NCBI RefSeq assembly: GCF_003865015.1
Contig: NZ_BHVV01000001.1
Coordinates: 558,001 to 622,000 of the forward strand
Direction: 5' to 3'
Length of the DNA stretch: 64,000 nt
DNA from: Sulfurisoma sediminicola
GTDB taxonomy: Bacteria; Pseudomonadota; Gammaproteobacteria; Burkholderiales; Rhodocyclaceae
The notes beneath the pieces are model-generated. The model ran no database searches and had not been told where the DNA came from. It saw only the letters and a program-made list of their open reading frames with translations. Positions 27,327 through 35,794 of this stretch are shown here, piece by piece (position 1 is the first letter of the stretch; each line of letters begins with the position of its first letter). The translations under genes were made by a program, and so were the position numbers.

Positions 27327-28084
27327 GATTTTTCCGCGCGAAAAGAACGCATTTTCCCATACTTGGCGTAGCTGTTCCGACAACCGATCAGGATATGGAC
27401 GAAACCCGGCCAGCCGTCGAGAAACCCCAGGCGCAGGAAATAGAACTTGGCAAAGCGCACGAGCGGCGAGAGCAGCTGCCGGACGAGCGAAGCGCGCCTG
27501 CCGTCGGCCAGGGCGGCCTCGGCCGCGAGCGTGGTGTAGCGGTCCTGTTTGGCAAGGTAGGTCGCCAGTGTCTCGGCCGAGTCGTGCAGCAGATCGCCGG
27601 CGAGCGTGCCGACCGGACCATCGGGGATGACCTTTTCGTGCACCGCGTCGTCGGACCAGCGCGCATCGCGGCGATCGAACAGGCGCAGGCTCCAGTCGGG
27701 ATAACCCTCGCCGTGGCGCAGATAGCGGCCCATGAAACGATTGCAGCGGGCGAAGCGGTAGGCATGACAATTTGGCTCGGGCAGTATGGCGAGGATACTC
27801 GCCCGCAGTTCGGGCGTCACCCGTTCGTCGGCATCGACGCAGAGCACCCAGTCGTGAGCGGCCTGCTCGACCGCGAACTGCTTCTGCGGGCCGTAGCCGA
27901 GCCAGTCCTGGTGGATCACGCGGGCGCCGTGCGTGCGCGCGATCTCGCGCGTGGCGTCCCGGCTGCCGGAATCAACCACGAGGATTTCATCGCAGAAGGA
28001 GACGCTGGCGAGGCATTCGGCTATCGACGCAGCGGCGTCGCGCGTGATCAAGACGGCGGAGAGCGGCTGCCGGGACGGCGGCAT
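27323..28084 (-). CDS. GT2-family glycosyltransferase, LPS core type
   Basis: The 253-residue protein has the GT2 opening [19 protein letters not shown] and the metal motif [10 protein letters not shown] (DxD). The bulky pattern [21 protein letters not shown] with VHEKV is seen in WaaE/KdtX-like inner-core transferases. The start at 28084 was preferred to GTG 28108. It is transcribed away from waaC, with 56 bases between the starts. It probably adds a sugar such as glucose to the inner core or to the glycan primer. It is followed without a break by the epimerase, so it may bridge core and polysaccharide synthesis. Confidence 0.9.
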   Translation of the reverse strand: MPPSRQPLSAVLITRDAAASIAECLASVSFCDEILVVDSGSRDATREIARTHGARVIHQDWLGYGPQKQFAVEQAAHDWVLCVDADERVTPELRASILAILPEPNCHAYRFARCNRFMGRYLRHGEGYPDWSLRLFDRRDARWSDDAVHEKVIPDGPVGTLAGDLLHDSAETLATYLAKQDRYTTLAAEAALADGRRASLVRQLLSPLVRFAKFYFLRLGFLDGWPGFVHILIGCRNSYAKYGKMRSFRAEKS

Positions 28085-28092
28085 CGGCTGGC

Positions 28093-28098
28093 TATAAT
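28093..28098 (+). promoter_or_regulatory. Candidate -10 box for waaC
   Basis: A perfect TATAAT lies 43 bases before the waaC start, with no recognisable -35. It is the only such box in the divergent space between the GT2 gene and waaC. Confidence 0.45.
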
Positions 28099-28140
28099 CG
28101 TGGCCCACGCGCCATTGTAAGGGGTGGCGCCCCTCCCGCC

Positions 28141-29094
28141 ATGCGCATCCTCCTCGTCAAGACCTCCTCCCTCGGCGACGTCATCCACAACCTGCCGGTC
28201 GCCACGGACCTGCGGCGCCGCTTCGCCGACGCCGCCATCGACTGGGTGGTCGAGGAAAGCTTCGCCGACCTGCCGCGCCTGCATCCGGCGGTGCGGCGGG
28301 TGATCCCGGTCGCCGTGCGGCGCTGGCGCAAGGCGCTGCTGTCGCCTGCGACCTGGTCCGAAATCGGCGCCTTCCGCCGCACCGCGAAGAACGAGACCTA
28401 CGATGGCGTCCTCGACACCCAGGGACTGCTGAAGAGCGCGCTGATCGCGGCCCGGGCCCGCGGCCCGAAATTCGGGCACGCCGCCGGCTCTGCGCGCGAG
28501 CCGCTAGCGGCACGCTTCTACGACCGGACCTTCGCCATCCCCGGGAATCTCCACGCCGTCGAGCGCAACCGGCGCCTGGCCGCCGCGGCCTTCGGCTATT
28601 CGGTCGAAGACCTGCCGCTCGACTACGGCATCGCCGCGCCGCCGCTGGCCGCGCCCTGGCTGCCGGCCGGAGACTACGCGGTGCTGCTCACCGCCACCTC
28701 GCGCGCCGACAAGGAATGGCCGGAGGCCGACTGGCTGGCGCTGGGTCAGGCGCTGATCACCATGGGCATGCGTTGCGTGCTGCCGGCAGGCAGCGCCGCC
28801 GAGCGTGCCCGCGCCGAGCGCCTCACCGCCACGCTGGGCCGCGCCGTGGCTGCTCCGCCGCTGGGCCTGACCGAACTCGCAGGGCTGATGGCCGGGGCAC
28901 GCATCGTCGTCGGCGTCGATACGGGCCTCACCCATCTCGCCGCCGCACTCGAGCGGCCTACGGTGGCCATCTTCTGTGGCTCCGACCCGACCCTGACCGG
29001 CGTGTTCGCCGGTGCGCGCGCCGTCAACCTCGGCGGCATCGGCAAGCCGCCGGGTGCCGGCGAAGTGCTCGAGTCCTGCCGCCGCCTGGCATGA
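28141..29094 (+). CDS. waaC: Lipopolysaccharide heptosyltransferase I
   Basis: The 317-residue protein starts MRILLVKTSSLGDVIHNLP, the diagnostic opening of WaaC. The GT9 pattern continues with DTQGLLKSALIA, LLTATSRADKEWP and, near the end, VVGVDTGLTHLAAAL followed by FCGSDP. WaaC adds the first L-glycero-D-manno-heptose to Kdo in the LPS inner core. The stop overlaps the start of waaA (ATGA), so the two core enzymes are translated together. Confidence 0.96.
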   Translation: MRILLVKTSSLGDVIHNLPVATDLRRRFADAAIDWVVEESFADLPRLHPAVRRVIPVAVRRWRKALLSPATWSEIGAFRRTAKNETYDGVLDTQGLLKSALIAARARGPKFGHAAGSAREPLAARFYDRTFAIPGNLHAVERNRRLAAAAFGYSVEDLPLDYGIAAPPLAAPWLPAGDYAVLLTATSRADKEWPEADWLALGQALITMGMRCVLPAGSAAERARAERLTATLGRAVAAPPLGLTELAGLMAGARIVVGVDTGLTHLAAALERPTVAIFCGSDPTLTGVFAGARAVNLGGIGKPPGAGEVLESCRRLA

Positions 29095-30353
29095 GCCGCC
29101 GCCTCTACACCCTGGCACTGTGGCTGCTGCTGCCCTGGGGCCTGCTGCACCTGCTCTGGCGCGCGCGGCGGCAGCCGGACTATCTCCGCCACTGGGGCGA
29201 GCGCTTCGGCTTCCATGCCGCCGCACCCATCGCGCCGCTGATCTGGATCCACGCCGTCTCGGTCGGCGAAACGCGGGCGGCCCAGCCGCTGGTCACCGAG
29301 CTCAAGGAACGCTACCCGGGCCATCGCATCCTGCTCACCCACATGACGCCGACGGGCCGGCAGACATCGGAAGCGTTGTTCGGCGACGGCGTCGATCGCA
29401 TCTACCTGCCCTACGACTATCCCTTTGCCGTGCGCCGCTTCCTCGACCATTTCCGGCCGCGCATCGGCCTGATCATGGAAACCGAGCTATGGCCCAACCT
29501 CATCGCCGCCTGCAAGGCGCGCGGCGTGCCTCTGGCACTGGTCAATGCGCGGCTGTCGGAGAAATCGGCGCGCGGCTACGCGCGCTTTCCCCGCCTCGCG
29601 CGCGAAGCGCTCGGGAATCTCGCCGCGATCTCCGCGCAGGGCGAGGCCGACGCCGCGCGCCTGAGCGGCCTCGGCGCGCCGCGGGTCGAAGTTTTCGGCA
29701 ACATCAAGTTCGATATCGCTCCACCCGCCGATCAACTGGCCAAGGGCGAGGATTTCCGGCGGCGCATCGGGCAACGCAAGGTGTTCCTCGCCGCCAGCAC
29801 GCGCGAGGGGGAGGAAGCGCTGATCCTCGACGCGTGGCGACAGGCTGCTGCCGATGCGACGGCGCTGCTCGTCATCGTGCCGCGCCACCCGCAACGCTTC
29901 GACGAAGTCGCGGCGCTGGTCGCTTCCCGCGGCCTGCGCCTGCAACGGCGCTCCGACGAGGTGGCGGTCGGCGCGGACACGCAGGTCTGGCTCGGCGACA
30001 GCATGGGCGAGATGTTCCCCTACTATGCGGCGGCCGACGTCGCCTTCGTCGGCGGCAGCCTGCTGCCCTATGGTAGCCAGAACCTGATCGAGGCCGCGGC
30101 ATGCGGCACGCCGGTGCTGCTCGGACCCTCGACCTACAATTTCGCCGAGGCGGCGCGGGGCGCCATCGCCTGCGGTGCGGTGCGGCAGTGCGAAACGGCT
30201 GAAGAAATCGCGGCGGCAGCGGCCGGGCTGCTGGAAAACGCCGGGGAAAGCCGGCGCATGCGCGAAGCGGGGCTGGCCTTCGTCGCGCGCCACCGCGGCG
30301 CGACGCAGCGCACACTGGCGCTGATCGAGAAGCTTAATCCAGCAGGGCGTTGA
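29091..30353 (+). CDS. waaA: 3-deoxy-D-manno-octulosonic acid (Kdo) transferase
   Basis: The 420-residue protein has an N-terminal membrane anchor (YTLALWLLLPWGLLHLLW) and the signature HAVSVGETRAAQPL. THMTPTGRQT, METELWPNL and NARLSEKSARGY follow, then VGGSLLPYGSQNLIEAAACG in the donor domain. It adds Kdo to lipid A. The predicted start ATG 29091 shares four bases with the waaC stop. Its 3' end overlaps the convergent tolC-type gene by 20 bases (30334-30353), which could allow antisense interference. The order waaC-waaA is consistent with betaproteobacteria. Confidence 0.96.
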   Translation: MSRRLYTLALWLLLPWGLLHLLWRARRQPDYLRHWGERFGFHAAAPIAPLIWIHAVSVGETRAAQPLVTELKERYPGHRILLTHMTPTGRQTSEALFGDGVDRIYLPYDYPFAVRRFLDHFRPRIGLIMETELWPNLIAACKARGVPLALVNARLSEKSARGYARFPRLAREALGNLAAISAQGEADAARLSGLGAPRVEVFGNIKFDIAPPADQLAKGEDFRRRIGQRKVFLAASTREGEEALILDAWRQAAADATALLVIVPRHPQRFDEVAALVASRGLRLQRRSDEVAVGADTQVWLGDSMGEMFPYYAAADVAFVGGSLLPYGSQNLIEAAACGTPVLLGPSTYNFAEAARGAIACGAVRQCETAEEIAAAAAGLLENAGESRRMREAGLAFVARHRGATQRTLALIEKLNPAGR

Positions 30354-31686
30354 TCGCCGCCACGTCCTCATCGGACAGGGTGCCGGCGGCGCTCTTGAGC
30401 TTGAGCAGCGCGGTCAAGGTGTCGAGCCGCGCCTTGGCGAGTTTCTGCCGGGTGTCGAAGAGCTGGCTCTGGGCGTTGAGGACGTCGATGTTGATGCGCA
30501 CGCCGACCTCGTAGCCGAGCTTGTTCGAGTCCAGTGCCGACTGCGACGACACCAGCGCCGCCTCGTAGGCATTCACCTGGGAGAGGCCGGAGGTCACGCC
30601 GAGATAGGACTGCCGTGCCGCCAGCGCCGACTGGCGGCGGGCGTTGTCGAGGTCGGCCAGCGCCTTTTCGCGTAGGGCCACGGCCTCGCGGTCCTTGGAA
30701 ACGACATAGCCGCCTGCGAAGATGGGCAAGGACAGCTGCAGGCCGACGGTGCTCCTGTCGGTGTCGTAGCCGAAGCCGAGGGTGGCGCTTTGCTGGGTGG
30801 CCGAGTCGCGGCCGCGCGTCGCCACCACATCGAGCGTCGGATAGTGGCCGGCGCGCTGTTTCGAGACTTCCTTGTCGGCGATCTCGAGGCCGAGCTGGCC
30901 GAGCTGGACGTTGAGCCCTCCCTGCTCCGCCGACTCGACCCACTTGCCGATGTCGTTGGGCTGCGGCGGCGACAGTTTGACGCCGCTTCTCAACGTCTTG
31001 AGGTTTTCGTATTCCTTGCCGACCACCGCGCGCAGGGCCTGGCGCTTGACGACGAGATCGCTCTGCGCGGCGATTTCCTGCGCGGTGGCGAGGTCGAAGC
31101 GCGCCTGCGCCTCGTGGGTGTCGGTGATGGTGGCGGTGCCGACCTCGAAGTTGCGCTTGGCCGACTCGAGTTGCTCGGCGATCGCCGTCCGCTGCGCCTC
31201 GGTGGTGGCGACGGCCTCCTGCGCCAGCAGCACATCGAAGTAGGCCTGGGCCACGCGCACGATGAGGTCCTGGCGGGCCAGGCCGAACTGCACGCCGGCC
31301 TGGGCGGCGCCGAGTTCGCCCTGACGGTAGGCCATGAAGTTCTGCCAGCGGAAGATCGGCTGCGTCAGTTGCACCAGCCAGCGATTGCTGTTGTAGTTGG
31401 CGCTGACGGTGATGTTGCCGCCGCCGCGGCGCGTCGAGTCCTCCTCGTTCCAGGTCGTGTTGGCGGTCAAGCCGATGGTCGGCAGCAAGCCGGCCAACCC
31501 CTGCGATTCCCTTTCCTTGCCGGCGGCGAGGCTGGCCCTGGCCGCAGCGAACTGGGCGTCGTAGGCGAGCGCCTCGCGATAGACGGTCAGCAGATCGTTG
31601 GCCCGGACCGGGCCCGCATGCAGGGTGGCCCCTGCACCGAAGGCGGCGGCAATCAGGATGGAAAGGAGGGCCGGTGTCTTCTTCAT
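30334..31686 (-). CDS. TolC-family outer-membrane channel protein
   Basis: The 450-residue protein has a signal peptide (MKKTPALLSILIAAAFGAGA, then cleavage after the VRA region). Two similar repeats of about 200 residues follow, each rich in coiled-coil helix and strand: LTQPIFRWQNFMAYRQGE in the first, LSLPIFAGGYVV in the second. TolC proteins form the trimeric outer-membrane exit duct for RND and other tripartite pumps. It stands at the end of the operon with the adaptor, pump, pcm and rhodanese, 11 bases after the rhodanese. It may serve both RND systems of this window, which otherwise have no outer-membrane partner nearby. Confidence 0.94.
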   Translation of the reverse strand: MKKTPALLSILIAAAFGAGATLHAGPVRANDLLTVYREALAYDAQFAAARASLAAGKERESQGLAGLLPTIGLTANTTWNEEDSTRRGGGNITVSANYNSNRWLVQLTQPIFRWQNFMAYRQGELGAAQAGVQFGLARQDLIVRVAQAYFDVLLAQEAVATTEAQRTAIAEQLESAKRNFEVGTATITDTHEAQARFDLATAQEIAAQSDLVVKRQALRAVVGKEYENLKTLRSGVKLSPPQPNDIGKWVESAEQGGLNVQLGQLGLEIADKEVSKQRAGHYPTLDVVATRGRDSATQQSATLGFGYDTDRSTVGLQLSLPIFAGGYVVSKDREAVALREKALADLDNARRQSALAARQSYLGVTSGLSQVNAYEAALVSSQSALDSNKLGYEVGVRINIDVLNAQSQLFDTRQKLAKARLDTLTALLKLKSAAGTLSDEDVAAINALLD

Positions 31687-31697
31687 AGGGTGAAGCC

Positions 31698-32021
31698 TCA
31701 GTAGGTGGGCATGGCCGGATCAACCTGCTGCGCCCAGGCGGCGACACCGCCATAGAGATTGAAGATGTTGGTAAATCCCTGATGCTCGAGGAACATGCAG
31801 ACTTGGTAGCTGCGTGCGCCGTGATGGCAGATCACCACGGTTTCGGCGTTGCGGTCGAGTTCCATGAAGCGGGCCGGGATCGCGCTCATCGGCAGCGGCT
31901 TCGAGCCGTCGATGCGGCAGACGTCGAATTCCCACGGCTGGCGCACGTCGACCAGGACCGGTTTGGTACGTTCGGCATCGTCGAGCCAGGTCTTGAGCTG
32001 CGGTGCGGAAATCTGCTGCAT
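31698..32021 (-). CDS. Single-domain rhodanese-like protein, cytoplasmic
   Basis: The 107-residue protein is a single rhodanese domain with VLVDVRQPWEFDVCRI and the active-site loop CHHGARSYQVCMFL, in which the first cysteine is the expected catalytic residue. There is no signal peptide. The start ATG 32021 lies five bases after the pcm stop. Genes of this type often sit with tolC or sulfur-transfer functions in betaproteobacteria. The open frame to 33830 upstream runs through pcm and part of the pump in another frame and is discarded. Function: sulfur transfer or thiol sensing. Confidence 0.92.
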   Translation of the reverse strand: MQQISAPQLKTWLDDAERTKPVLVDVRQPWEFDVCRIDGSKPLPMSAIPARFMELDRNAETVVICHHGARSYQVCMFLEHQGFTNIFNLYGGVAAWAQQVDPAMPTY

Positions 32022-32026
32022 GCTGG

Positions 32027-32677
32027 TCAGAAAGTGAATTGGGCGGCGACCGGCGCGTTCTGCAGCGGATCGACGAGGGTTTCGAACAGCTTGACGCTGC
32101 GATAGCCATCCTCGGTCCGGGTTATCACCTGCGCCGTCATCACCGGCGCGGCGCCGACGATGGCGAACAGGCGCCCGCCGACCTTGAGCTGGGCCAACAG
32201 ATCCTGCGGCACGGCCGGCAGGGCGGCGGAGACCATGATGGCGTCGTAGGGCGCATGCGCCGGCAGGCCGGCGATGCCGTCGCCGGTCTCGACGCTGACG
32301 TTGCCGATGCCGTGGCGGGCGAGGTTGTCGCGCGCCATGGCAGCCAGCTCGGGCACGATCTCCAGCGACCAGACGTGGTCGGCATGGGCCGCGAGCAACG
32401 CCGCCATGTAGCCGGAGCCGGAGCCGATCTCGAGCACCTTCTCGTGACGCTTGAGCTGCAGCGCCTGCAGCGCGTGGGCCTCGATCTTCGGCGCGAACAT
32501 GGTCGCGCCGTGGCCGAGCGGGATCTCGGCATCGGCGAAGGCGAGATTGCGCCAGGCGGCCGGCACGAACTCCTCGCGCTTGACGATGGACATCAGGTCC
32601 AGCACGTCCTGATCCAGCACTTCCCAGGTACGGATCTGTTGCTCGACCATGTTGAAACGGGCTTGTTCGAGATTCAT
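32027..32677 (-). CDS. pcm: Protein-L-isoaspartate O-methyltransferase
   Basis: The 216-residue protein opens MNLEQARFNMVEQQIRTWE. It has the SAM motif VLEIGSGSGYMAALLA, with RDNLARHGIGNVSVETGDG and VGGRLFAIVG, the standard order for L-isoaspartyl methyltransferases. The enzyme repairs isomerised aspartyl residues in aged proteins. An in-frame ATG 11 codons upstream was rejected because the family begins near the chosen methionine. Its place between the RND pump and the rhodanese is unusual for a repair enzyme, but the tight spacing (40 bases after the pump) implies co-transcription. Confidence 0.93.
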   Translation of the reverse strand: MNLEQARFNMVEQQIRTWEVLDQDVLDLMSIVKREEFVPAAWRNLAFADAEIPLGHGATMFAPKIEAHALQALQLKRHEKVLEIGSGSGYMAALLAAHADHVWSLEIVPELAAMARDNLARHGIGNVSVETGDGIAGLPAHAPYDAIMVSAALPAVPQDLLAQLKVGGRLFAIVGAAPVMTAQVITRTEDGYRSVKLFETLVDPLQNAPVAAQFTF

Positions 32678-32716
32678 GGCTGCACAAATGGGGTCGGGTT
32701 GCATGAACACAACATT

Positions 32717-35700
32717 TTACTCCTCCTTGACCCGGTACCACGCCGCGTACAGCGCCGGCAGGAACAGCAGGGTCAGCGCCGTGGCGACGATGAGGCCGCC
32801 CATGATGGCGACGGCCATCGGCCCCCAGAAGATCTGGCGCGACAGCGGGATCATCGCCAGCACCGCGGCGGCGGCGGTGAGCATGATGGGACGGAAGCGG
32901 CGCACCGCCGAGCCGACGATGGCCTCCCAGCGGCTCTTGCCCGCCTTCTCGTCCTGCTCGATCTGGTCGAGCAGGATCACCGAGTTGCGGAGGATCATGC
33001 CCATCAGCGCGATGACGCCGAGGTTGGCGACGAAGCCGAAGGGCTTGCCCAGGGCCATCAGCGCCAGCGCGACGCCGATCAGGCCCAGCGGCGCCGTCAG
33101 CAGCGCCATCACCGTCCGCCTGATGCTCTGCAACTGCATCATCAGCAGGGTGATGACGCCGACGATGGTCAGCGGGAACACCGCCTTGAGCGCACCGGCA
33201 TTCTTTTCCGACTCCTCGATGGTGCCGCCGATCTCGACGCGGTAGCCGGGCGGCAGCTTGGCGCGGATGGCGTCGAGCTTCGGGTCGATCTGCGAAGATG
33301 CTGTCGGCCCGGTGACGTTGGGGTTGGCCAGATCGGCTCGCACCTGGATCGTCGGCAGGCGGTCGCGGCGCCAGATGATGCCTTCCTCCAGCACCGGCTC
33401 CAGCTTGGCCACCTGCGCCAGCGGCACCCATTTGCCGCCCGCCGGCACGGGCAGGTCGGCAAGGCGGTCGAGGTTGCCGCGGTCGACGCCGCCGGCGCGC
33501 CAGACGACGTCGATGAGCTGGTCGCCCTCGCGGTACTGCGTCAGCGTCGCACCGACCTGGTGGGCCTGCAAGGCGAAGGCCACGTCCTGGCTCGAGACGC
33601 CGAGCAGGCGTGCCCGATCCTGGTCGATCCTGACCTTTACCGCCTTGGCCTTCTCGTTCCAGTCCAGGTGCACGTCCTTCACGTTGGGATTCGCGCGCAT
33701 CACCGCCGCCACCTCGCCGGCGATCGCGCGTACGTTCTCGACGTTCTCGCCGATGACGCGGAACACCACCGGATAGCCCACCGGCGGGCCGTTCTCCAGC
33801 CGCTGCACGCGTGCGCGCAGATGGCTCCACGAGCCGTCGGGGACCTCGAAGGCGGCAATCAGCTTCGTCCGCACCGCCTCGCGCTCCTCGAAGCCCTTGG
33901 TCACGATCACCAGTTGGCCGAAGTTGTCGTTGAACAGCTGCTGGTCGAGCGGCAGGTAGAAGCGCGGGGCGCCATTGCCGATATAGGAGGCATAGCTGGC
34001 GATCCCGTCCCGGATCGGGTCACCCTTGAGCAGTGTCTCGACCCGCCTGACCTCCGTCTCGGTGGCCTTGAGCGAAGCCCCCTGCGGCAGCCACAGATCG
34101 ACGAGCAACTCGGGGCGATTCGACGGCGGGAAGAACTGTTTCTGCACACCGGTGGCGAAGGCGACGATGCCCAGAACGAAGGCGATGACGGTGATGGCGA
34201 TGGTCTTCCAGCGGTTGCGCAGGCACCAGACCAGCAGCGCACGGAAACGGCGGTAGAACGGGGTGTCGTAGACATCGCCATGGTGCTCCTCGCCGTATTT
34301 TCGCAACGCCTTCTCGTCGAGCAGCTTGTAGCCGAGGTAGGGCGTGAAGATTACGGCGACCACCCACGAGGTCAGCAGCGCGATGGTGGTCACGGCGAAG
34401 ATGGCGAAGGCGTATTCGCCGGCGCCCGACTTGGCGAAGCCGACCGGCGTGAAGGCGGCGGCGGTGATCAGCGTGCCGGTGAGCATCGGAAACGCCGTCG
34501 AAGTGTAGGCGAAGGTGCCCGCCTTGAACTTCTCCCAGCCCTGCTCGATTTTCACCACCATCATCTCGACCGCGATGATGGCGTCGTCGACCAGCAGGCC
34601 AAGCGCGATGATCAGCGCGCCCAGCGAAATGCGGTGCAAGTCGATGCCGAAGGCCTTCATCAGCAGGAAGGTCAGCGCCAGCACCAGCGGAATCGACAGT
34701 GCCACCACGAGGCCGGTGCGGAAGCCCAGCGAGAGGAAGCTCACCGCCAGCACGATGATCAACGCCTCGGCCAGACTCTGCATGAAGAGTTTGAGGGACA
34801 CCCTGACGATGTTGGGCTGGTCGGCGACCGTGGCCACCACCATGCCCGCCGGCAGGTCGCGCGACAGGCGCTCGATGTTGACGCGCAGATGGTCGCCGAG
34901 CTTGATGACGTCGCCGCCCTTGGCCATCACCACGGCGATGCCGACGGCGTCCCGGCCCATGAAACGCATGCGCGGGTTGGCCGGATCGGCGCTGCCGCGC
35001 GTGACGGCGGCAATGTCGCCGAGCCGCAGGTGACGCCCGCCGAGCGCGAGGTCGGCGTTGCGCACCTGCTCGACCGAATCGAAGCCTCCGCTTACGCGCA
35101 GGCGCACGCGGTCGGATGGCGTCTCGACGAAACCGGCCGGGGCGACGGCGTTCTGCCTGGCCAGCGCATCCGCCACCTGCGCCGGCGTGATGCCGAGGCT
35201 GGCGAGCCTAGCCGGCGCCACCTCGACGTAGATCTTCTCGTCCTGCACGCCGAGCAGGTCGACTTTCTTGATGTCGGGCAGGGCGCGCAACTCGCGCGAT
35301 ATGCGCGTCGCTTCCTGCCGCAGCTGGCCCACGTCGTAGCCGTCGCCGGTCAGCGCGTAGATGTTGACGTAGACATCGCCGAATTCGTCGTTGGGGTACG
35401 GCCCCTGCACGCCGGCGGGCAGCTGGTGCCTGATGTCGTCGAGCTTCTTGCGCACCTGCCGCCACGATTCCGGCACCTCGGCCTTCGGCGTGTAGTCCTT
35501 GACCTGGATGAACACGAGCGACTCGCCGGCGCGCGAGGCCGACTTGATGACGTCGATGTAGGGCGTCTCCTGCAGCTTCTTCTCGATGCGTTCGGTCAGT
35601 TCGGATTCGACTTCGCTCGCCGTCGCGCCCGGCCACTGCGTGCGCACCACCATGACCTTGAAGGTGAAATCGGGATCCTCGGCGCGGCCGAGGTTGAGGA

Positions 35701-35794
35701 AGGCCAGCACGCCGCCGATCATCAGCACGATGATCAGGTAGAGCACCATCGAGGGGTGCTCGAGCGCCCATTCGGAAAGATTGATGTGCTTCAT
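32717..35794 (-). CDS. RND efflux pump inner-membrane subunit (first pump)
   Basis: The 1025-residue protein is an AcrB-like RND transporter. The N-terminal helix is MVLYLIIVLMIGGVLAFL. Proton-relay acids DD occur in GLLVDDAIIAVEMM, and the second repeat has LGVIALMGMILRNSVILLD. In AcrB the last stretch has a lysine (K940) where this protein has arginine, a known alternative in some RND groups. Large periplasmic loops follow each first helix. Export of hydrophobic drugs, solvents or metals is typical, and the substrate is unclear. It partners with the lipoprotein adaptor directly upstream (stop/start overlap at 35791-35794). Confidence 0.95.
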   Translation of the reverse strand: MKHINLSEWALEHPSMVLYLIIVLMIGGVLAFLNLGRAEDPDFTFKVMVVRTQWPGATASEVESELTERIEKKLQETPYIDVIKSASRAGESLVFIQVKDYTPKAEVPESWRQVRKKLDDIRHQLPAGVQGPYPNDEFGDVYVNIYALTGDGYDVGQLRQEATRISRELRALPDIKKVDLLGVQDEKIYVEVAPARLASLGITPAQVADALARQNAVAPAGFVETPSDRVRLRVSGGFDSVEQVRNADLALGGRHLRLGDIAAVTRGSADPANPRMRFMGRDAVGIAVVMAKGGDVIKLGDHLRVNIERLSRDLPAGMVVATVADQPNIVRVSLKLFMQSLAEALIIVLAVSFLSLGFRTGLVVALSIPLVLALTFLLMKAFGIDLHRISLGALIIALGLLVDDAIIAVEMMVVKIEQGWEKFKAGTFAYTSTAFPMLTGTLITAAAFTPVGFAKSGAGEYAFAIFAVTTIALLTSWVVAVIFTPYLGYKLLDEKALRKYGEEHHGDVYDTPFYRRFRALLVWCLRNRWKTIAITVIAFVLGIVAFATGVQKQFFPPSNRPELLVDLWLPQGASLKATETEVRRVETLLKGDPIRDGIASYASYIGNGAPRFYLPLDQQLFNDNFGQLVIVTKGFEEREAVRTKLIAAFEVPDGSWSHLRARVQRLENGPPVGYPVVFRVIGENVENVRAIAGEVAAVMRANPNVKDVHLDWNEKAKAVKVRIDQDRARLLGVSSQDVAFALQAHQVGATLTQYREGDQLIDVVWRAGGVDRGNLDRLADLPVPAGGKWVPLAQVAKLEPVLEEGIIWRRDRLPTIQVRADLANPNVTGPTASSQIDPKLDAIRAKLPPGYRVEIGGTIEESEKNAGALKAVFPLTIVGVITLLMMQLQSIRRTVMALLTAPLGLIGVALALMALGKPFGFVANLGVIALMGMILRNSVILLDQIEQDEKAGKSRWEAIVGSAVRRFRPIMLTAAAAVLAMIPLSRQIFWGPMAVAIMGGLIVATALTLLFLPALYAAWYRVKEE

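Noticed and set aside
28084-28108. An earlier GTG start at 28108 for the GT2 gene
   Set aside because: It would put the start next to the waaC -10 box and add eight residues not typical of the family; ATG 28084 is simpler.
31698-33830. A 710-residue frame that would extend the rhodanese far upstream
   Set aside because: The extension crosses pcm and the pump in the wrong frame; the rhodanese domain starts naturally at 32021.
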